A stretch of DNA of 64,000 nt from Stenotrophomonas maltophilia (GCA_002363385.1 DEVL01000002.1:350223-414222), one strand, 5' to 3'; shown: positions 7,548 through 16,792, counted from the stretch's first letter. Notes: generated by a model from the sequence alone, not told the origin. Translations and numbers: made by a program.

Positions 7548-9746
7548 ATGACCTCCTCTTTCTCCCCGAACCCGCGCCGGTTGCGCCCCAGCCTGCTGGC
7601 CCTGGCCTGCCTTGCCGCCGCGTTTGCGCCCCCCGCCCATGCCCAGACCGCCACCGATCTGGATGCGGTGCGCGTCAACGCCTACCGCGCTGCCAACAGC
7701 ACCAGCGGCGCCACCAAGACCAGCACCGCACTGGCCGAAACCTCGCAGTCGGTCTCTGTGATCGAGCGCGCCGAACTGGATGCCCGTGGCGTGCAGTCGC
7801 TCAACGATGCGATGCGCTACGTCGCCGGTGTCAGTCTGGAAAGCTCGGGCATCGACAACCGCGTGGACGACTTCCGCATCCGCGGCTTCGATGCCGGCAG
7901 CTGGTCCAACAACGTCACCCTGGATGGCATGCGCGCGCCGCAGGGCAGCCAGTGGAACCGCAGCATGTTCGACAGCTGGAACCTGGAGCGCGTGGAAGTG
8001 CTCAAGGGTCCGTCTGCCGTGATGTACGGCCAGGTGGCCCCGGGCGGCATGGTCAACCAGGTCAGCAAGACGCCGATGCCCGATCAGGTGCAGCAGCTGC
8101 GCCTGGGCGTGGATGCCAATGGCCAGTACAGCGCTGCCTTTGACGTGGGCGCCGGCACGGCCGCTGATGATCACCTGTTCCGCTTGGTCGGCCTTTATCG
8201 CGACGGCCAGACCCAGATCAAGCGCACCGAGCAGGAACACTGGTTCCTCGCGCCCAGCTACACCTGGCAGCTCGCCGAGCGCACCCGCCTGACCCTGCTG
8301 GGCATGTACCAGAAGGACGATGGCGGCTCGACCTACCAGTTCCTGCCGGCCGCCGGCACGCTCAATCCGACGGCGTCGGGCTACATGAAGAACAGTACCT
8401 TCATCGGCGAGCCGGACTGGAACACCTTCGACCGCACGCTGTGGACCGCCGGTTGGATGTTCGAGCATCAGTTCAACGACCACCTCACGCTGACCCAGAG
8501 CGCGCGCCGCACGCATGTCGATTCGCTGTTCCGCAGCGTGGTCACCTTTGGCGCACTCAATGCCGATGGCCGCACCCAGAACCGTCGCGGCGTGATGGGC
8601 ACTGGCGACTCCGATGGCGACACCTTCGATACGCGCCTGCAGGCGCGTTTCAGCACCGGCGCGGTGGATCACACCGTGCTGCTCGGCTGGGACTGGCAGC
8701 GTGCGGATTGGGAAGGTGTGCGCAGCGCCATGAGCAGCCCGCGCCCGATCGACATCTTCAATCCGGTCTATTCGACCTACCGCCCGACGGTGAGCACGGA
8801 AACCCCGACCGCCGGCATCAACCGGCAGAGTGGCGTGTACCTGCAGGATCAGTTGGCGCTCGGCAACTGGCGGATGACGTTCGGCGGTCGCTACGACTGG
8901 ACCAAGGATGACAGCAGCAGCGCCAACCGCAACATCGCCACCGGCATCTCTACGCCGGGCGGACGCAATGTGATCAAGAGCGAGGCCTTCACCGGCCGCG
9001 CCGGCGTGCTGTATGTGTTCGAGAACGGGCTGACCCCGTATGTGAGCTACGCCGAATCGTTCCAGCCCTCGACCAAATCGCCGTTGGACAGCTTCACCCA
9101 GACCGCGTTCGAACCGGTGACCGGCTCGCAGTGGGAAGCCGGTCTGAAGTATCAGCCCGCCTCGGTGGACGGCCTGGTGACACTGTCGGTGTACGACCTG
9201 CGCCAGCAGAACATGATCGTGGATGATCCAGTAGCCTCGCACCGCAACTGCGGCGCGACCGGCACCGCGACCTGCTCGATCCAGGGCGACGAAGGTCGCG
9301 TGCGCGGCATCGAACTGGAAGGCCGGATCACCCCGATCGAGGGCTTCAGCCTGATCGGCGCGGCATCACGGATGGACTCGGAGATGACCCGTTCGGCACC
9401 CTACAAAGGCAAGGAACTGGCGATGGTGCCCGACTACAGCGCCTCGTTCTGGGCGGACTACACCTTCCAGGCCGGCGCACTGCAGGGCCTGAGCCTGGCT
9501 GCGGGCGCGCGCTACAACGGTGTCAGCTACGGCGACAGCGCCAACCTGTACCGGATTCCGTCCTACACACTGTTCGATGCGGCAATCCGCTATGACGTGG
9601 GTCAGATCGGCGGCACCCAGGTGCAGCTGGCACTCAACGCCAGCAACCTGGCCGACAAGCGTTTCGTATCGACCTGCACCGGCGTGTCGTCGTGCTACTA
9701 CGGCAGTGGCCGCACCGTGATGGCGACGGCGCGCTTCGGCTGGTAA
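7548..9746 (+). CDS. TonB-dependent siderophore receptor, 732 aa
   Basis: Outer-membrane gated channel for ferric siderophore uptake, energised by TonB. A signal peptide (cleavage after AHA, near residue 29) precedes a TonB-box-like segment TDLDAVRV. The plug domain follows, with SVSVIERAELDARGVQSLND, DDFRIRGFD and VEVLKGPSAVMYGQVAPGG typical of the FhuA-type siderophore receptor family. The 22-strand barrel ends in the usual terminal aromatic residue (ARFGW). The ATG at 7548 was chosen over an in-frame TTG two codons upstream; no strong ribosome site is seen. A Fur-like box lies upstream and a convergent ABC-importer operon downstream. Which siderophore or heme compound it takes up cannot be read from sequence. 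Confidence 0.9.
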   Translation: MTSSFSPNPRRLRPSLLALACLAAAFAPPAHAQTATDLDAVRVNAYRAANSTSGATKTSTALAETSQSVSVIERAELDARGVQSLNDAMRYVAGVSLESSGIDNRVDDFRIRGFDAGSWSNNVTLDGMRAPQGSQWNRSMFDSWNLERVEVLKGPSAVMYGQVAPGGMVNQVSKTPMPDQVQQLRLGVDANGQYSAAFDVGAGTAADDHLFRLVGLYRDGQTQIKRTEQEHWFLAPSYTWQLAERTRLTLLGMYQKDDGGSTYQFLPAAGTLNPTASGYMKNSTFIGEPDWNTFDRTLWTAGWMFEHQFNDHLTLTQSARRTHVDSLFRSVVTFGALNADGRTQNRRGVMGTGDSDGDTFDTRLQARFSTGAVDHTVLLGWDWQRADWEGVRSAMSSPRPIDIFNPVYSTYRPTVSTETPTAGINRQSGVYLQDQLALGNWRMTFGGRYDWTKDDSSSANRNIATGISTPGGRNVIKSEAFTGRAGVLYVFENGLTPYVSYAESFQPSTKSPLDSFTQTAFEPVTGSQWEAGLKYQPASVDGLVTLSVYDLRQQNMIVDDPVASHRNCGATGTATCSIQGDEGRVRGIELEGRITPIEGFSLIGAASRMDSEMTRSAPYKGKELAMVPDYSASFWADYTFQAGALQGLSLAAGARYNGVSYGDSANLYRIPSYTLFDAAIRYDVGQIGGTQVQLALNASNLADKRFVSTCTGVSSCYYGSGRTVMATARFGW

Positions 9747-9755
9747 CTGGTGGCG

Positions 9756-9777
9756 GCGCCGGGGTAACTCCCGGCGC
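9756..9777. terminator. Stem-loop between convergent receptor and ABC ATPase genes
   Basis: GCGCCGGG and CCCGGCGC form an 8-bp stem with a 6-nt loop in the 30-bp gap between the two stop codons. No T-run follows on either strand, so it is a weak or 3'-end-protecting hairpin rather than a textbook terminator. Confidence 0.4.
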
Positions 9778-10544
9778 TAGGCGTCGGTGACCACCACCAA
9801 CGGGACATCGCGCTGCGGATGCCGCAGCACCAGCACCGGCTGCTGGTACACCCGTTCGATGTGTTCCACCGTCAGGACCTCGGTGGGCGTGCCATCGGCC
9901 GCCACGCGGCCCTGCTCCAGCAACACGATCCGGTCCGCATACGCAGCGGCCAGATTCAGATCATGCAATACCACGATCACACAGGCACCGGCATCGGCCA
10001 GGTCGCGTACCGCACGCAGCGTACGCTCCTGATGCCGCAGATCCAGGGCGGCCGTCGGCTCATCCAGCAACAACAACGGCGTATCCTGGGTCAGCACGCG
10101 GGCGAAGGTCGTGCGCGCCGCCTCGCCACCGGACAGATGTTCCACTTCCCGCTCGATCAACGCATGCAGGTCCGCTCGTGCCAGTGCATCGGCAATGCAG
10201 GCGGCATCTTTGACCGGCTCCGGCGGATGCGGCAGCCGCCCCATGGCCACCACTTCATGCACACGGAAGGCGAACCGCACCGCGTGCTCCTGCGGCATGA
10301 CCGCGCGCTCGCGTGCCAGCGGCTTGGCTTTCCAGTCCGCCAGCGCCTGACCACGCAGCAGCACCTTGCCCTGCTCCGCCTCCAGATCGCCTGCGGCCAC
10401 CGCCAGCAACGTTGACTTGCCCGCGCCGTTCGGCCCAACCAGCGCCGTCACCGTGCCGGGCACGAAATCCAGCGTAATGTCATCCAGAATGCGCCGCGCG
10501 CCGCGGCTCAACTGCACCGACTGCAATTGCAGCAGCGCGCTCAT
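9777..10544 (-). CDS. hmuV: Heme/siderophore ABC importer ATPase (HmuV-like), 255 aa
   Basis: ATP-binding subunit of an iron-compound importer at the inner membrane. It has Walker A GPNGAGKST (about residues 37-45), the Q-loop region MPQEHAVRF, signature LSGGE, Walker B LLLLDEPTAALD and switch histidine in VLHDLN. The variant LSGGEAARTTFARVL matches HmuV-type heme ATPases. The start ATG overlaps the permease stop codon (ATGA), which implies translational coupling. It is the last gene of the minus-strand operon. The symbol is by family resemblance; the heme-versus-siderophore specificity is not proven. Confidence 0.85.
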   Translation of the reverse strand: MSALLQLQSVQLSRGARRILDDITLDFVPGTVTALVGPNGAGKSTLLAVAAGDLEAEQGKVLLRGQALADWKAKPLARERAVMPQEHAVRFAFRVHEVVAMGRLPHPPEPVKDAACIADALARADLHALIEREVEHLSGGEAARTTFARVLTQDTPLLLLDEPTAALDLRHQERTLRAVRDLADAGACVIVVLHDLNLAAAYADRIVLLEQGRVAADGTPTEVLTVEHIERVYQQPVLVLRHPQRDVPLVVVTDA

Positions 10545-11584
10545 GCGCCGCTCCGGTGGCGCTGACGCATCACCAGCCACAGGAAGAACGGCGCACCCAG
10601 CGCGGCCGAGAACAGGCCCAGCGGAATCTCCGACGGCGGATCCAGCGTGCGTGCGGCGGTGTCGGCGACCACGATCAGCAGCGCACCGGCAACGGCTGAG
10701 ACCGGCAGCAGCCAGCGATGGCCGGGGCCGACCAGCAGACGCACGACGTGCGGCACAACCAGACCCACGAAACCGATCGAGCCGGCAAAGGCGACGGCGG
10801 CACCGACCAGCAACGCACTCAAAGCAATCAACTTGAGCCGCGTGCGCTTCACATCCAGTCCCAGGTGCTGGGCCTGACGCTCACCCAGCGCGAGCATGTC
10901 CAAGGGCGTAGCCAGACGCAGCAACGCGATCGTGCCGAGCACGAACACCGGCGCCACCGCGATCACGTCCATCCAGTCGGCCTGGGCCAACGAACCCATC
11001 TGCCAGAACACCAGCGATTGCAGCTCACTCTCGCTGGCGATGTAGGTCAGGAACCCGATCATCGCCGAGCAGAACGCCGCGATCGCAATGCCGACCAGCA
11101 GCAATGTCGCCGTGCCGGTGCCCTGCCCCGGTCGCGCCAGCAGGTACGTCAAGGTGATCGCGCCACCGGCACCGGCGAACGCGGCTAACGGCAGCGTCCA
11201 CGCACCGAAGGCACCCGCACCCAGCACGATCGCCGAGACCGCGCCCAACGCAGCGCCCTGGGTCACGCCGACAATGCCGGGGTCGGCCAAGGGATTGCCG
11301 AACAACCCCTGCAGGCTCGCGCCGGCCATCGCCAGTGCGGCGCCCACCATCGCGCCCAGCAAGGCACGCGGAATGCGCAGCTGCCATACCACGGCCAGAT
11401 CGCGGGTACTGACGCTGGCCGGATCGACCAACCCCAGTTTCACGCCGATCGCCTGCAGCACCTCCATCGGTGGCAGGCGCAACGGGCCCACCGCAAACGA
11501 GGCAATGACCGCGATCAGCAGCCCCACCGCGGCCCAGATCAACACAGTCGCGCCACGGCGACGCACAGGACTCAACACCGCCAT
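10541..11584 (-). CDS. hmuU: FecCD-family ABC permease (HmuU-like), 347 aa
   Basis: Inner-membrane permease for iron-siderophore or heme. It is a highly hydrophobic protein with about nine or ten predicted membrane segments. Family motifs include PRALLGAMVGAALAMAGASL, GNPLADPGIVGV and GFVGLVVPHVVRLLVG, the last matching the BtuC/FecCD coupling region that contacts the ATPase. The length is normal for the family. It lies 11 bp after the binding-protein gene and overlaps the ATPase start by 4 bp. Confidence 0.88.
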   Translation of the reverse strand: MAVLSPVRRRGATVLIWAAVGLLIAVIASFAVGPLRLPPMEVLQAIGVKLGLVDPASVSTRDLAVVWQLRIPRALLGAMVGAALAMAGASLQGLFGNPLADPGIVGVTQGAALGAVSAIVLGAGAFGAWTLPLAAFAGAGGAITLTYLLARPGQGTGTATLLLVGIAIAAFCSAMIGFLTYIASESELQSLVFWQMGSLAQADWMDVIAVAPVFVLGTIALLRLATPLDMLALGERQAQHLGLDVKRTRLKLIALSALLVGAAVAFAGSIGFVGLVVPHVVRLLVGPGHRWLLPVSAVAGALLIVVADTAARTLDPPSEIPLGLFSAALGAPFFLWLVMRQRHRSGA

Positions 11585-11595
11585 GTCTCACGCCC

Positions 11596-12630
11596 TCACG
11601 GGCGCGGCACCGTTGCGAAAGCAGCAGCCAGTGCCACCGCACCACTGCCCGAGGCAACGCTGGCGGACTTCAACTCCACATCCGGCATCACCCACACGCG
11701 GTTGGCCGCACCGGCCGGCGTCTGCCGAAGCGTCGGATAGGCGCGCCACAGCCCGGCCTGGCCACCAAACAGGGCCAGATCGTTCTCGGTCACCAGGATC
11801 ACGTCGGGCGCAGCGGCCACCACGCCTTCATTGCTGAGGGCCGAGTAGTTGGCCACACCGGCTTCGTCGCCGATATTGATCCCGCCGGCGAGCGTGATCA
11901 GCTTGCCCGACGCACTGTCCGAACCGGCCACCGTCGGCGCACCGCCGGCACCCGTCGCGGAAACATGGATCACACGCGGGTGCCATGCCAATGCGGCACC
12001 ACTGGCCTTGGCCGCATCCAGCTGCGACTGCACTTTCGTGGCCAATGCTTCACCCTGCTCGGCCATGCCGACGGCGGCGGCGACCTTGCGCACCTTGTCC
12101 GCGGCCGGCTGCAGATCGTCGACGATCACCGCCGCCTCGCCTGCGCCGCGCAGCTTGGCGGCGAGATCGGAATGGCGGCGCAGGCTGTTGCCCAGGAACA
12201 GGGTGCCCTGCAGGCTCAACACGCCTTCCACGCCGGTGGTGCGGTTGAACAGAAATTGTTTGGGGGCCTTGCGGCCGGACGCGGTGGCCGAGCGCAGCGG
12301 CGCGGCGTAGACCTGGTCGTCCAGACCAAGCGCTTCGAGCACGGCGATGATGTCATCGCCACCAGCAATGATCTTGGAGGTATCGGTCACCGTCGTGGCC
12401 ACACCATCATCGGAGGTGACCTGTGCCGGCAACTGCTGGGTGGCGCCGTCGATATCCGGCACATCCACGCCCACCAACCGCTGCCAGCCGTCCGGCAACG
12501 CTTCAGCGCCCTGCGCGGCAGGTGCCGCAGCGGTGTCGGCAGCCGGTGCGGCAGGTTCTTTCGAGCACCCGGCGATCACGGCAACCAGGGACAGCACCAG
12601 CAGGCTGCGGCGGACAACAATCGACTTCAT
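11596..12630 (-). CDS. hmuT: Heme/siderophore-binding lipoprotein (HmuT-like), 344 aa
   Basis: Substrate-binding component of the importer. The N-terminus has a lipobox ending in IAGC, with acylated Cys22, then a low-complexity Ala/Pro tether. TSKIIAGGDDIIAVLEALGL and GVEGVLSLQGTLFLGN match the class III periplasmic binding protein fold in its HmuT branch. In Gram-negatives many HmuT proteins are soluble, so lipid anchoring is slightly unusual. It is followed 11 bp later by the permease gene. Confidence 0.82.
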   Translation of the reverse strand: MKSIVVRRSLLVLSLVAVIAGCSKEPAAPAADTAAAPAAQGAEALPDGWQRLVGVDVPDIDGATQQLPAQVTSDDGVATTVTDTSKIIAGGDDIIAVLEALGLDDQVYAAPLRSATASGRKAPKQFLFNRTTGVEGVLSLQGTLFLGNSLRRHSDLAAKLRGAGEAAVIVDDLQPAADKVRKVAAAVGMAEQGEALATKVQSQLDAAKASGAALAWHPRVIHVSATGAGGAPTVAGSDSASGKLITLAGGINIGDEAGVANYSALSNEGVVAAAPDVILVTENDLALFGGQAGLWRAYPTLRQTPAGAANRVWVMPDVELKSASVASGSGAVALAAAFATVPRP

Positions 12631-12653
12631 GGCAGTTCCTTTTCAATCAGAAC

Positions 12654-12674
12654 GGCGGGGCTGTTCGCCCCGCC
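12654..12674. other. Stem-loop between YncE-like and HmuT-like genes
   Basis: GGCGGGGC and GCCCCGCC make a perfect 8-bp stem with a 5-nt loop in the 69-bp gap. No T-run follows. It could be a processing or attenuation point that separates expression of the binding protein and transporter from the two upstream genes. Confidence 0.35.
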
Positions 12675-12699
12675 GCCAGTGCAACGCACTGCGCAGGAC

Positions 12700-14082
12700 T
12701 CAGTTCGCGCGGGTGCTGATGCGGGTGATGCGGTCGCCCTTGGGATCCTGGGCATCACGCGACTTGTTGACGGCAAACACGTTGCCCTTGCCATCTTCAC
12801 GCACATGGTTCGGGAAGGTGCCGCCATCCAGGTTGCCCACCACCTTGCCGTTGCCATCGACCACGGTCACCGTGCCGGCACCGCGGTTGGTCACATAGGC
12901 CAGCTTGGACACCGGCTCGAAAGCGACGTTCAGCGCACCGGCGCCGACCGGCACGTCGTGCAGCACCTTGCCGCTGGCGACATCGACGATCAGCAGGTTG
13001 TCAGTGCCCTGCGAGGCCACGTACAGGCGACCTGCCGAAGCGTCATAGGCCACGCCGGAGGCGCTGATCGCGTTGCCCAGATCGATGACCTTCTCCACCT
13101 TGCCGGTGGTGGTGTCGATCACGGCCGCTTCGGGCGTGCCGATGCTGACGGTGAACAGCTTGCCGGCCGCTTCATCCAGCACCAGGCTCATCGGGACGAA
13201 CTTCTTGTCGTCCACGCCCGAGGCCAGGGCGATCGGCTCCAGCGGCTGCAGGGTGCGGGCATCGAACACCGAGAGATGATCCTCGCCGGCGGCCGAAGCG
13301 AATACCTTGCCATGACGGCCATCGACCACGACGTCGCGGGCATGCGGCACAGTGCCGACATCGAACTGGCGCACCAGCGACAGATCCTTCTGGCGATACA
13401 CGGCCACGGTGTCCTGGCGGGTATTGGTGACCCACACGTTGCCGTTGGCATCATCCACGCCCACGCCATAGACCGCGAACACTGCACCGCCCTTGCCGCC
13501 CGGCACTTCCGCCGGCGTGATCCTGGCGGTGACCTTGAGGGTCTTCGGGTCCAGCTTGAGCAGCTGCGACTGGGTGACCGGCGGGCGACCGACGGCAGCG
13601 GTGACGAACACCGCGTTGCTGGCCGCGCTGTACGCGGACTGGTACAGGCCCTGTACCAGCTTGGCCGAGGTCTGGTTGAAGTTCTGCTGGCCGCTCAGCG
13701 GCAGGTTCGGCGAAACGCGCAGCGACAGCACGGCGGCGGCGGACGGCTGGCTGGCACGCACGATCACCGGCTGCTGGCCGGGCACGGCATCGGCCGGAAT
13801 CGCGACCTTGCCCTTGAAGTTGCCCTCGGCATCGACCACGTACGGGGTGGCGTTGAGCACCGTTTCACCGCGCAGCAGGGTCACCTGCTGGCCCGGCACG
13901 AACTGGCGGCCGATCACCTCGGCGTCGCTGCCCGGCACCACGTTCTGGCCGCGGCTGACCACTTCACCGCGGAAGCCGTTGGCCGGCGCATCGAACACCG
14001 GCTGGGCAAACACGGTCGGGCTGGCCAGCGACAGCGCAAGGGCCAGGGTGGCGACGCGCGGGAGGGTTTTCAGGGTGTACAT
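12700..14082 (-). CDS. YncE-family periplasmic beta-propeller protein, 460 aa
   Basis: A signal peptide ends at VFAQ (about residue 27). Residues 30-145 form an Ig/IPT-like N-terminal extension (QFVPGQQVTLLRG), and the rest is made of YVTN/YncE propeller blades such as VYGVGVDDANGNVWVTNTRQ, GRLYVASQGTDNLLIVDVAS and LAYVTNRGAGTVTVVDG. E. coli YncE is a Fur-regulated periplasmic propeller of uncertain role, which fits this iron-regulated setting. The start is supported by a strong AAGGAG. The exact job in uptake is unknown; binding or handling of a siderophore is a guess. Confidence 0.8.
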   Translation of the reverse strand: MYTLKTLPRVATLALALSLASPTVFAQPVFDAPANGFRGEVVSRGQNVVPGSDAEVIGRQFVPGQQVTLLRGETVLNATPYVVDAEGNFKGKVAIPADAVPGQQPVIVRASQPSAAAVLSLRVSPNLPLSGQQNFNQTSAKLVQGLYQSAYSAASNAVFVTAAVGRPPVTQSQLLKLDPKTLKVTARITPAEVPGGKGGAVFAVYGVGVDDANGNVWVTNTRQDTVAVYRQKDLSLVRQFDVGTVPHARDVVVDGRHGKVFASAAGEDHLSVFDARTLQPLEPIALASGVDDKKFVPMSLVLDEAAGKLFTVSIGTPEAAVIDTTTGKVEKVIDLGNAISASGVAYDASAGRLYVASQGTDNLLIVDVASGKVLHDVPVGAGALNVAFEPVSKLAYVTNRGAGTVTVVDGNGKVVGNLDGGTFPNHVREDGKGNVFAVNKSRDAQDPKGDRITRISTRAN

Positions 14083-14203
14083 CAGCAGACTCCTTCTGTT
14101 GGGGGCGCGCCGGTTGGCGCGTTGTCACAGTGCTTGCCTTGGCGTGGCCGCAGTCCGTTGCGGCGGTGGCACAGGGCCACGGAACTGCCTGGGTAATGAA
14201 AAA

Positions 14204-15211
14204 TCAGGGGCCCGGCGCGGGCGTGCCGCTGCGATCGGCGATGCCATACAACTGGCTCAGCGTGGCCTTGAGCGATGCCGGCAGCATCGGCCCATGGCCA
14301 AGGCCGGGGAATTCGCGGTACTGCACGGTCAGGCCCGGCACCTTGGCCAGGCGCGTGGCCAGCTGCTGCGCGGCATCGGGAGTGGCGCCACCAATACGGC
14401 GCAGATGAGCGACCACACGCGGATTGGTCATGTCGCGCACACCCCGGTTGCCGGTGCGCTCGTCGCCGCCAAGCATCACCGTGACCTGTGCCGGCTGGCC
14501 CTGGGCGTTGGCGATGAACTGGCGCTCCATGTCGCCCAGCGGGGCGCCCTGGCTCCACCACAGTGACGGGCTGGCCGAGACGTAATGCTGGAACGCGGCC
14601 GGCCGGGTATACAGCGTGCTGACCACGAACAGGCCGCCGAGCGAATGGCCCCAGAGCGACTGCTGCTGCAGATCGACGTTGGCGCGGCGCTGTACTTCCG
14701 GCTTGATCCGGCGTTCGATCAGATCCAGGAACGCATACGCACCGCCGCCGCTGGACTGCGAGGTGCCGTTCTCGTCGTCGGCGGTGTCGATCCACGCGGT
14801 GTAATCGCGGGTGCGTGACGGCGAATCGATGCGCAGGTCGTTGTCGTAACCGATGAACACCAGCACCGGCGCGGCGTGCGCGGCCAGATCAGCAAGCATC
14901 GTCTGGTCGAGCACCATCGCCGCGGCGTTGCCATCCAGCATGTACAGCACCGGTGCCGGCGTGGCCGAGTCCTTGGTTGGCACGCCGACATTCACCCGCC
15001 AGCGGCGGGCTTTGTCGGGGCTGTCGAGCACGAAGTGTTCGAAACGATAACTCTGCGCCGGCTGATCCAGCACCGTCTCACCCACCTTCTGCTCGGGATT
15101 GCGCTGCTGCGCCGAGGCGGGTGACAGCGCCGCCATGCCGATCACGGTTGCCACGCCCAGCGTGCGCAACCACGGCGATACGGAAGAGATCAGCGACGAG
15201 GAAACATTCAT
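14204..15211 (-). CDS. Alpha/beta-hydrolase esterase (IroE/Fes-like), 335 aa, exported
   Basis: A signal peptide with cleavage after SPASA is followed by an esterase-D fold. The nucleophile elbow is GHSLGG, followed by SPSLWW, a sequence typical of the IroE/BesA-type enterobactin-trilactone hydrolases. The C-terminal FPGLGHGPML supplies the likely catalytic His. Such enzymes linearise catecholate siderophores in the periplasm. It is the first gene of the presumed operon, 55 bp after a Fur box, which supports a siderophore role. Other esterases share this fold, so the substrate is inferred from context. Confidence 0.8.
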   Translation of the reverse strand: MNVSSSLISSVSPWLRTLGVATVIGMAALSPASAQQRNPEQKVGETVLDQPAQSYRFEHFVLDSPDKARRWRVNVGVPTKDSATPAPVLYMLDGNAAAMVLDQTMLADLAAHAAPVLVFIGYDNDLRIDSPSRTRDYTAWIDTADDENGTSQSSGGGAYAFLDLIERRIKPEVQRRANVDLQQQSLWGHSLGGLFVVSTLYTRPAAFQHYVSASPSLWWSQGAPLGDMERQFIANAQGQPAQVTVMLGGDERTGNRGVRDMTNPRVVAHLRRIGGATPDAAQQLATRLAKVPGLTVQYREFPGLGHGPMLPASLKATLSQLYGIADRSGTPAPGP

Positions 15212-15253
15212 GACTACCCGGAGCGAGGGACGGTGCTATCGCGCCAGTGTAAC

Positions 15254-15273
15254 TCAAATGAGAATGGGTATCA
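15254..15273 (-). promoter_or_regulatory. Fur box in front of the esterase-yncE-hmuTUV operon
   Basis: The minus strand reads TGATACCCATTCTCATTTGA, agreeing with the Fur consensus GATAATGATAATCATTATC at about 11 of 19 positions, with the strongest agreement in GATA and TCATT. It lies 43 bp upstream of the esterase ATG, where Fur-Fe would block RNA polymerase. Confidence 0.7.
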
Positions 15274-15293
15274 CTGACGTTGCGCCACCCGGT

Positions 15294-16049
15294 TCAGCGC
15301 GCGCAATCGCCCGAGGCCTTGCGTGCCGCACCCACCGTCGCACCGCCTTTGCCGCTGACCGACATCCAACCCTTCAAGGACATGTCGTCCGGCACGGACG
15401 CTCCCATCGGCGCTGCGGAGATCACCAGCTCACGGGCGGTGCCGACCGGCTCAAGTTCGGCCAGGCGCGCGGCCTTGTCTCCGTCGGTGCTGACGACGTC
15501 ATCGGGCCCCGCCGCTGGTGTGCTGGTAGTGGTTCCCGTCTTGGCCACCCTGATCCGCAGCTCGCCGTCGGCCCTGTTGCTCACCGTCACTGCGTACTGC
15601 TCCTTGCCATAGGCCCAGGGCATCTCGCGCTGCACCGTGACAGCCTGCCCTTCGGCGGGAACCTCCAGCGTCTCACCCGCGATGCTCTGCGCCATCGCCA
15701 TGCCGCCCATCACCGCCATGTACAGGCCGTACGCACGCATCTGCTTCTCTTCCTGCGTCTTTGCCGCGGGCGCGCCCGGCCAGCGCGCGTCGAGATTCAT
15801 ATGCGCCTTGCCATCGCACAGCGTCAGCACCAGCGGTTCACCCCCACCCTCGCCGAGGCGGACCAGGCTGTCGCCATTGCGGAACTGCTGCACCCGGCCG
15901 ATCAAGGACGCGCCGCTCGCCGGGACCTGGCTCACCTCGACACTTGATGCGCTCTTCAGGCGCTCATTCAACGACAGCGTCGCAGCACTGGCGGGCACGG
16001 CCACAGTGATCGCGGCGGTGAGTGCAGCAACAGTGAGAAAAGCGCGCAT
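15294..16049 (-). CDS. Exported protein of unknown function, 251 aa
   Basis: The start MRAFLTVAALTAAITVAVPA gives a clean signal peptide (cleavage near ASA); longer in-frame starts add unrelated residues. The mature part has no recognised catalytic motif. It holds a segment LMLTLCDG-like (LVLTLCDGKAHMNLDARW) with a single Cys and a Gly/Met-rich stretch MAVMGGMAMAQ, then a Thr/Ala-rich spacer before the C-terminal strand region. It precedes the Fur box, so it is probably not part of the iron operon. No function is proposed. Confidence 0.7.
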   Translation of the reverse strand: MRAFLTVAALTAAITVAVPASAATLSLNERLKSASSVEVSQVPASGASLIGRVQQFRNGDSLVRLGEGGGEPLVLTLCDGKAHMNLDARWPGAPAAKTQEEKQMRAYGLYMAVMGGMAMAQSIAGETLEVPAEGQAVTVQREMPWAYGKEQYAVTVSNRADGELRIRVAKTGTTTSTPAAGPDDVVSTDGDKAARLAELEPVGTARELVISAAPMGASVPDDMSLKGWMSVSGKGGATVGAARKASGDCAR

Positions 16050-16145
16050 GGCATCCAGTCCAGAAGGGCGGGACATCATACGCGCCCGATCGCATCCGCC
16101 CAGCGCACCGCGCCATCGCTCAAGCGCGCTGCCGCACTGCAACGC

Positions 16146-16754
16146 TCAACCACGCATCACCATCGCCTCGATCGTCGCGGCCAGCTCCTGCTCGGCCTCC
16201 ATCGGTGTGATGTCGCCGGTCGTCGCCGCAGACGAAAGACCTTCGGCGGCACCCAGCATGCCCCACAGCCCGGCCTGGGCCAACGTGCCGTCGGGCGCGA
16301 ACGGAGACAGCAGCGCGCGACACTGCTCGAGAAACACGACGTCATAGTCGCGTTTGATCCGCGCCAGTTCAGGCGAGCCGGCCAGCGCAGCAATCACGCC
16401 GGGAATCTCGCGCCCCTGCTTCATCACGCAGGCCACATAGGCCTCGGCGATGACCTGCGCTTTCGCCGCGAGGGTCGGGCCGCTACTGGCAAACAGCGCC
16501 TCCATCACCACCCCCTGCCGTGCATCGAAATCGCGATACAGCGCGCCCAGCAGACCCGCCCGCGTCCCGAAATGGTCATACACCACCGGCTTGGTGACCC
16601 CGGCCTGCTCAGCCAGCCGCCCCAGCGTCAGTGCGTCGGTGCCCTCTTCGCGGATCAGCCGCCAGGCCTCCTCCAGCAATTGGCGCAGGCGCTCGTCGCG
16701 GGACATGCGGCGGCGTGGCGTGGTGGGGGCAGCAGGCTCGCGAGGGCTTGACAT
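16146..16754 (-). CDS. TetR-family transcriptional regulator, 202 aa
   Basis: Residues about 18-62 form the TetR helix-turn-helix: LTLGRLAEQAGVTKPVVYDH followed by FGTRAGLL, the canonical recognition-helix block. The C-terminal ligand domain ends with alanine-rich helices. The start MSSPREPA at 16754 was chosen because translation further upstream would run across the divergent gene. It is transcribed away from the flavin oxidoreductase gene and very likely represses both through the repeat at 16770-16792. Confidence 0.88.
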   Translation of the reverse strand: MSSPREPAAPTTPRRRMSRDERLRQLLEEAWRLIREEGTDALTLGRLAEQAGVTKPVVYDHFGTRAGLLGALYRDFDARQGVVMEALFASSGPTLAAKAQVIAEAYVACVMKQGREIPGVIAALAGSPELARIKRDYDVVFLEQCRALLSPFAPDGTLAQAGLWGMLGAAEGLSSAATTGDITPMEAEQELAATIEAMVMRG

Positions 16755-16769
16755 GGCTATATACCAATC

Positions 16770-16792
16770 GTAACTTACATTCAGTAACTTAC
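16770..16792. promoter_or_regulatory. Likely TetR operator in the divergent promoter
   Basis: Two copies of GTAACTTAC (16770-16778 and 16784-16792) flank and overlap a palindrome TTAC-ATTCA-GTAA (16775-16787). It is centred in the 73-bp gap between the divergent regulator and oxidoreductase genes, an AT-rich island typical of a TetR-family site. Confidence 0.6.

Noticed and set aside
9747..16145. Possible genomic island around the iron locus
   Set aside because: Base composition and codon choice look like the flanks, and there is no integrase, tRNA or direct repeat at the edges.
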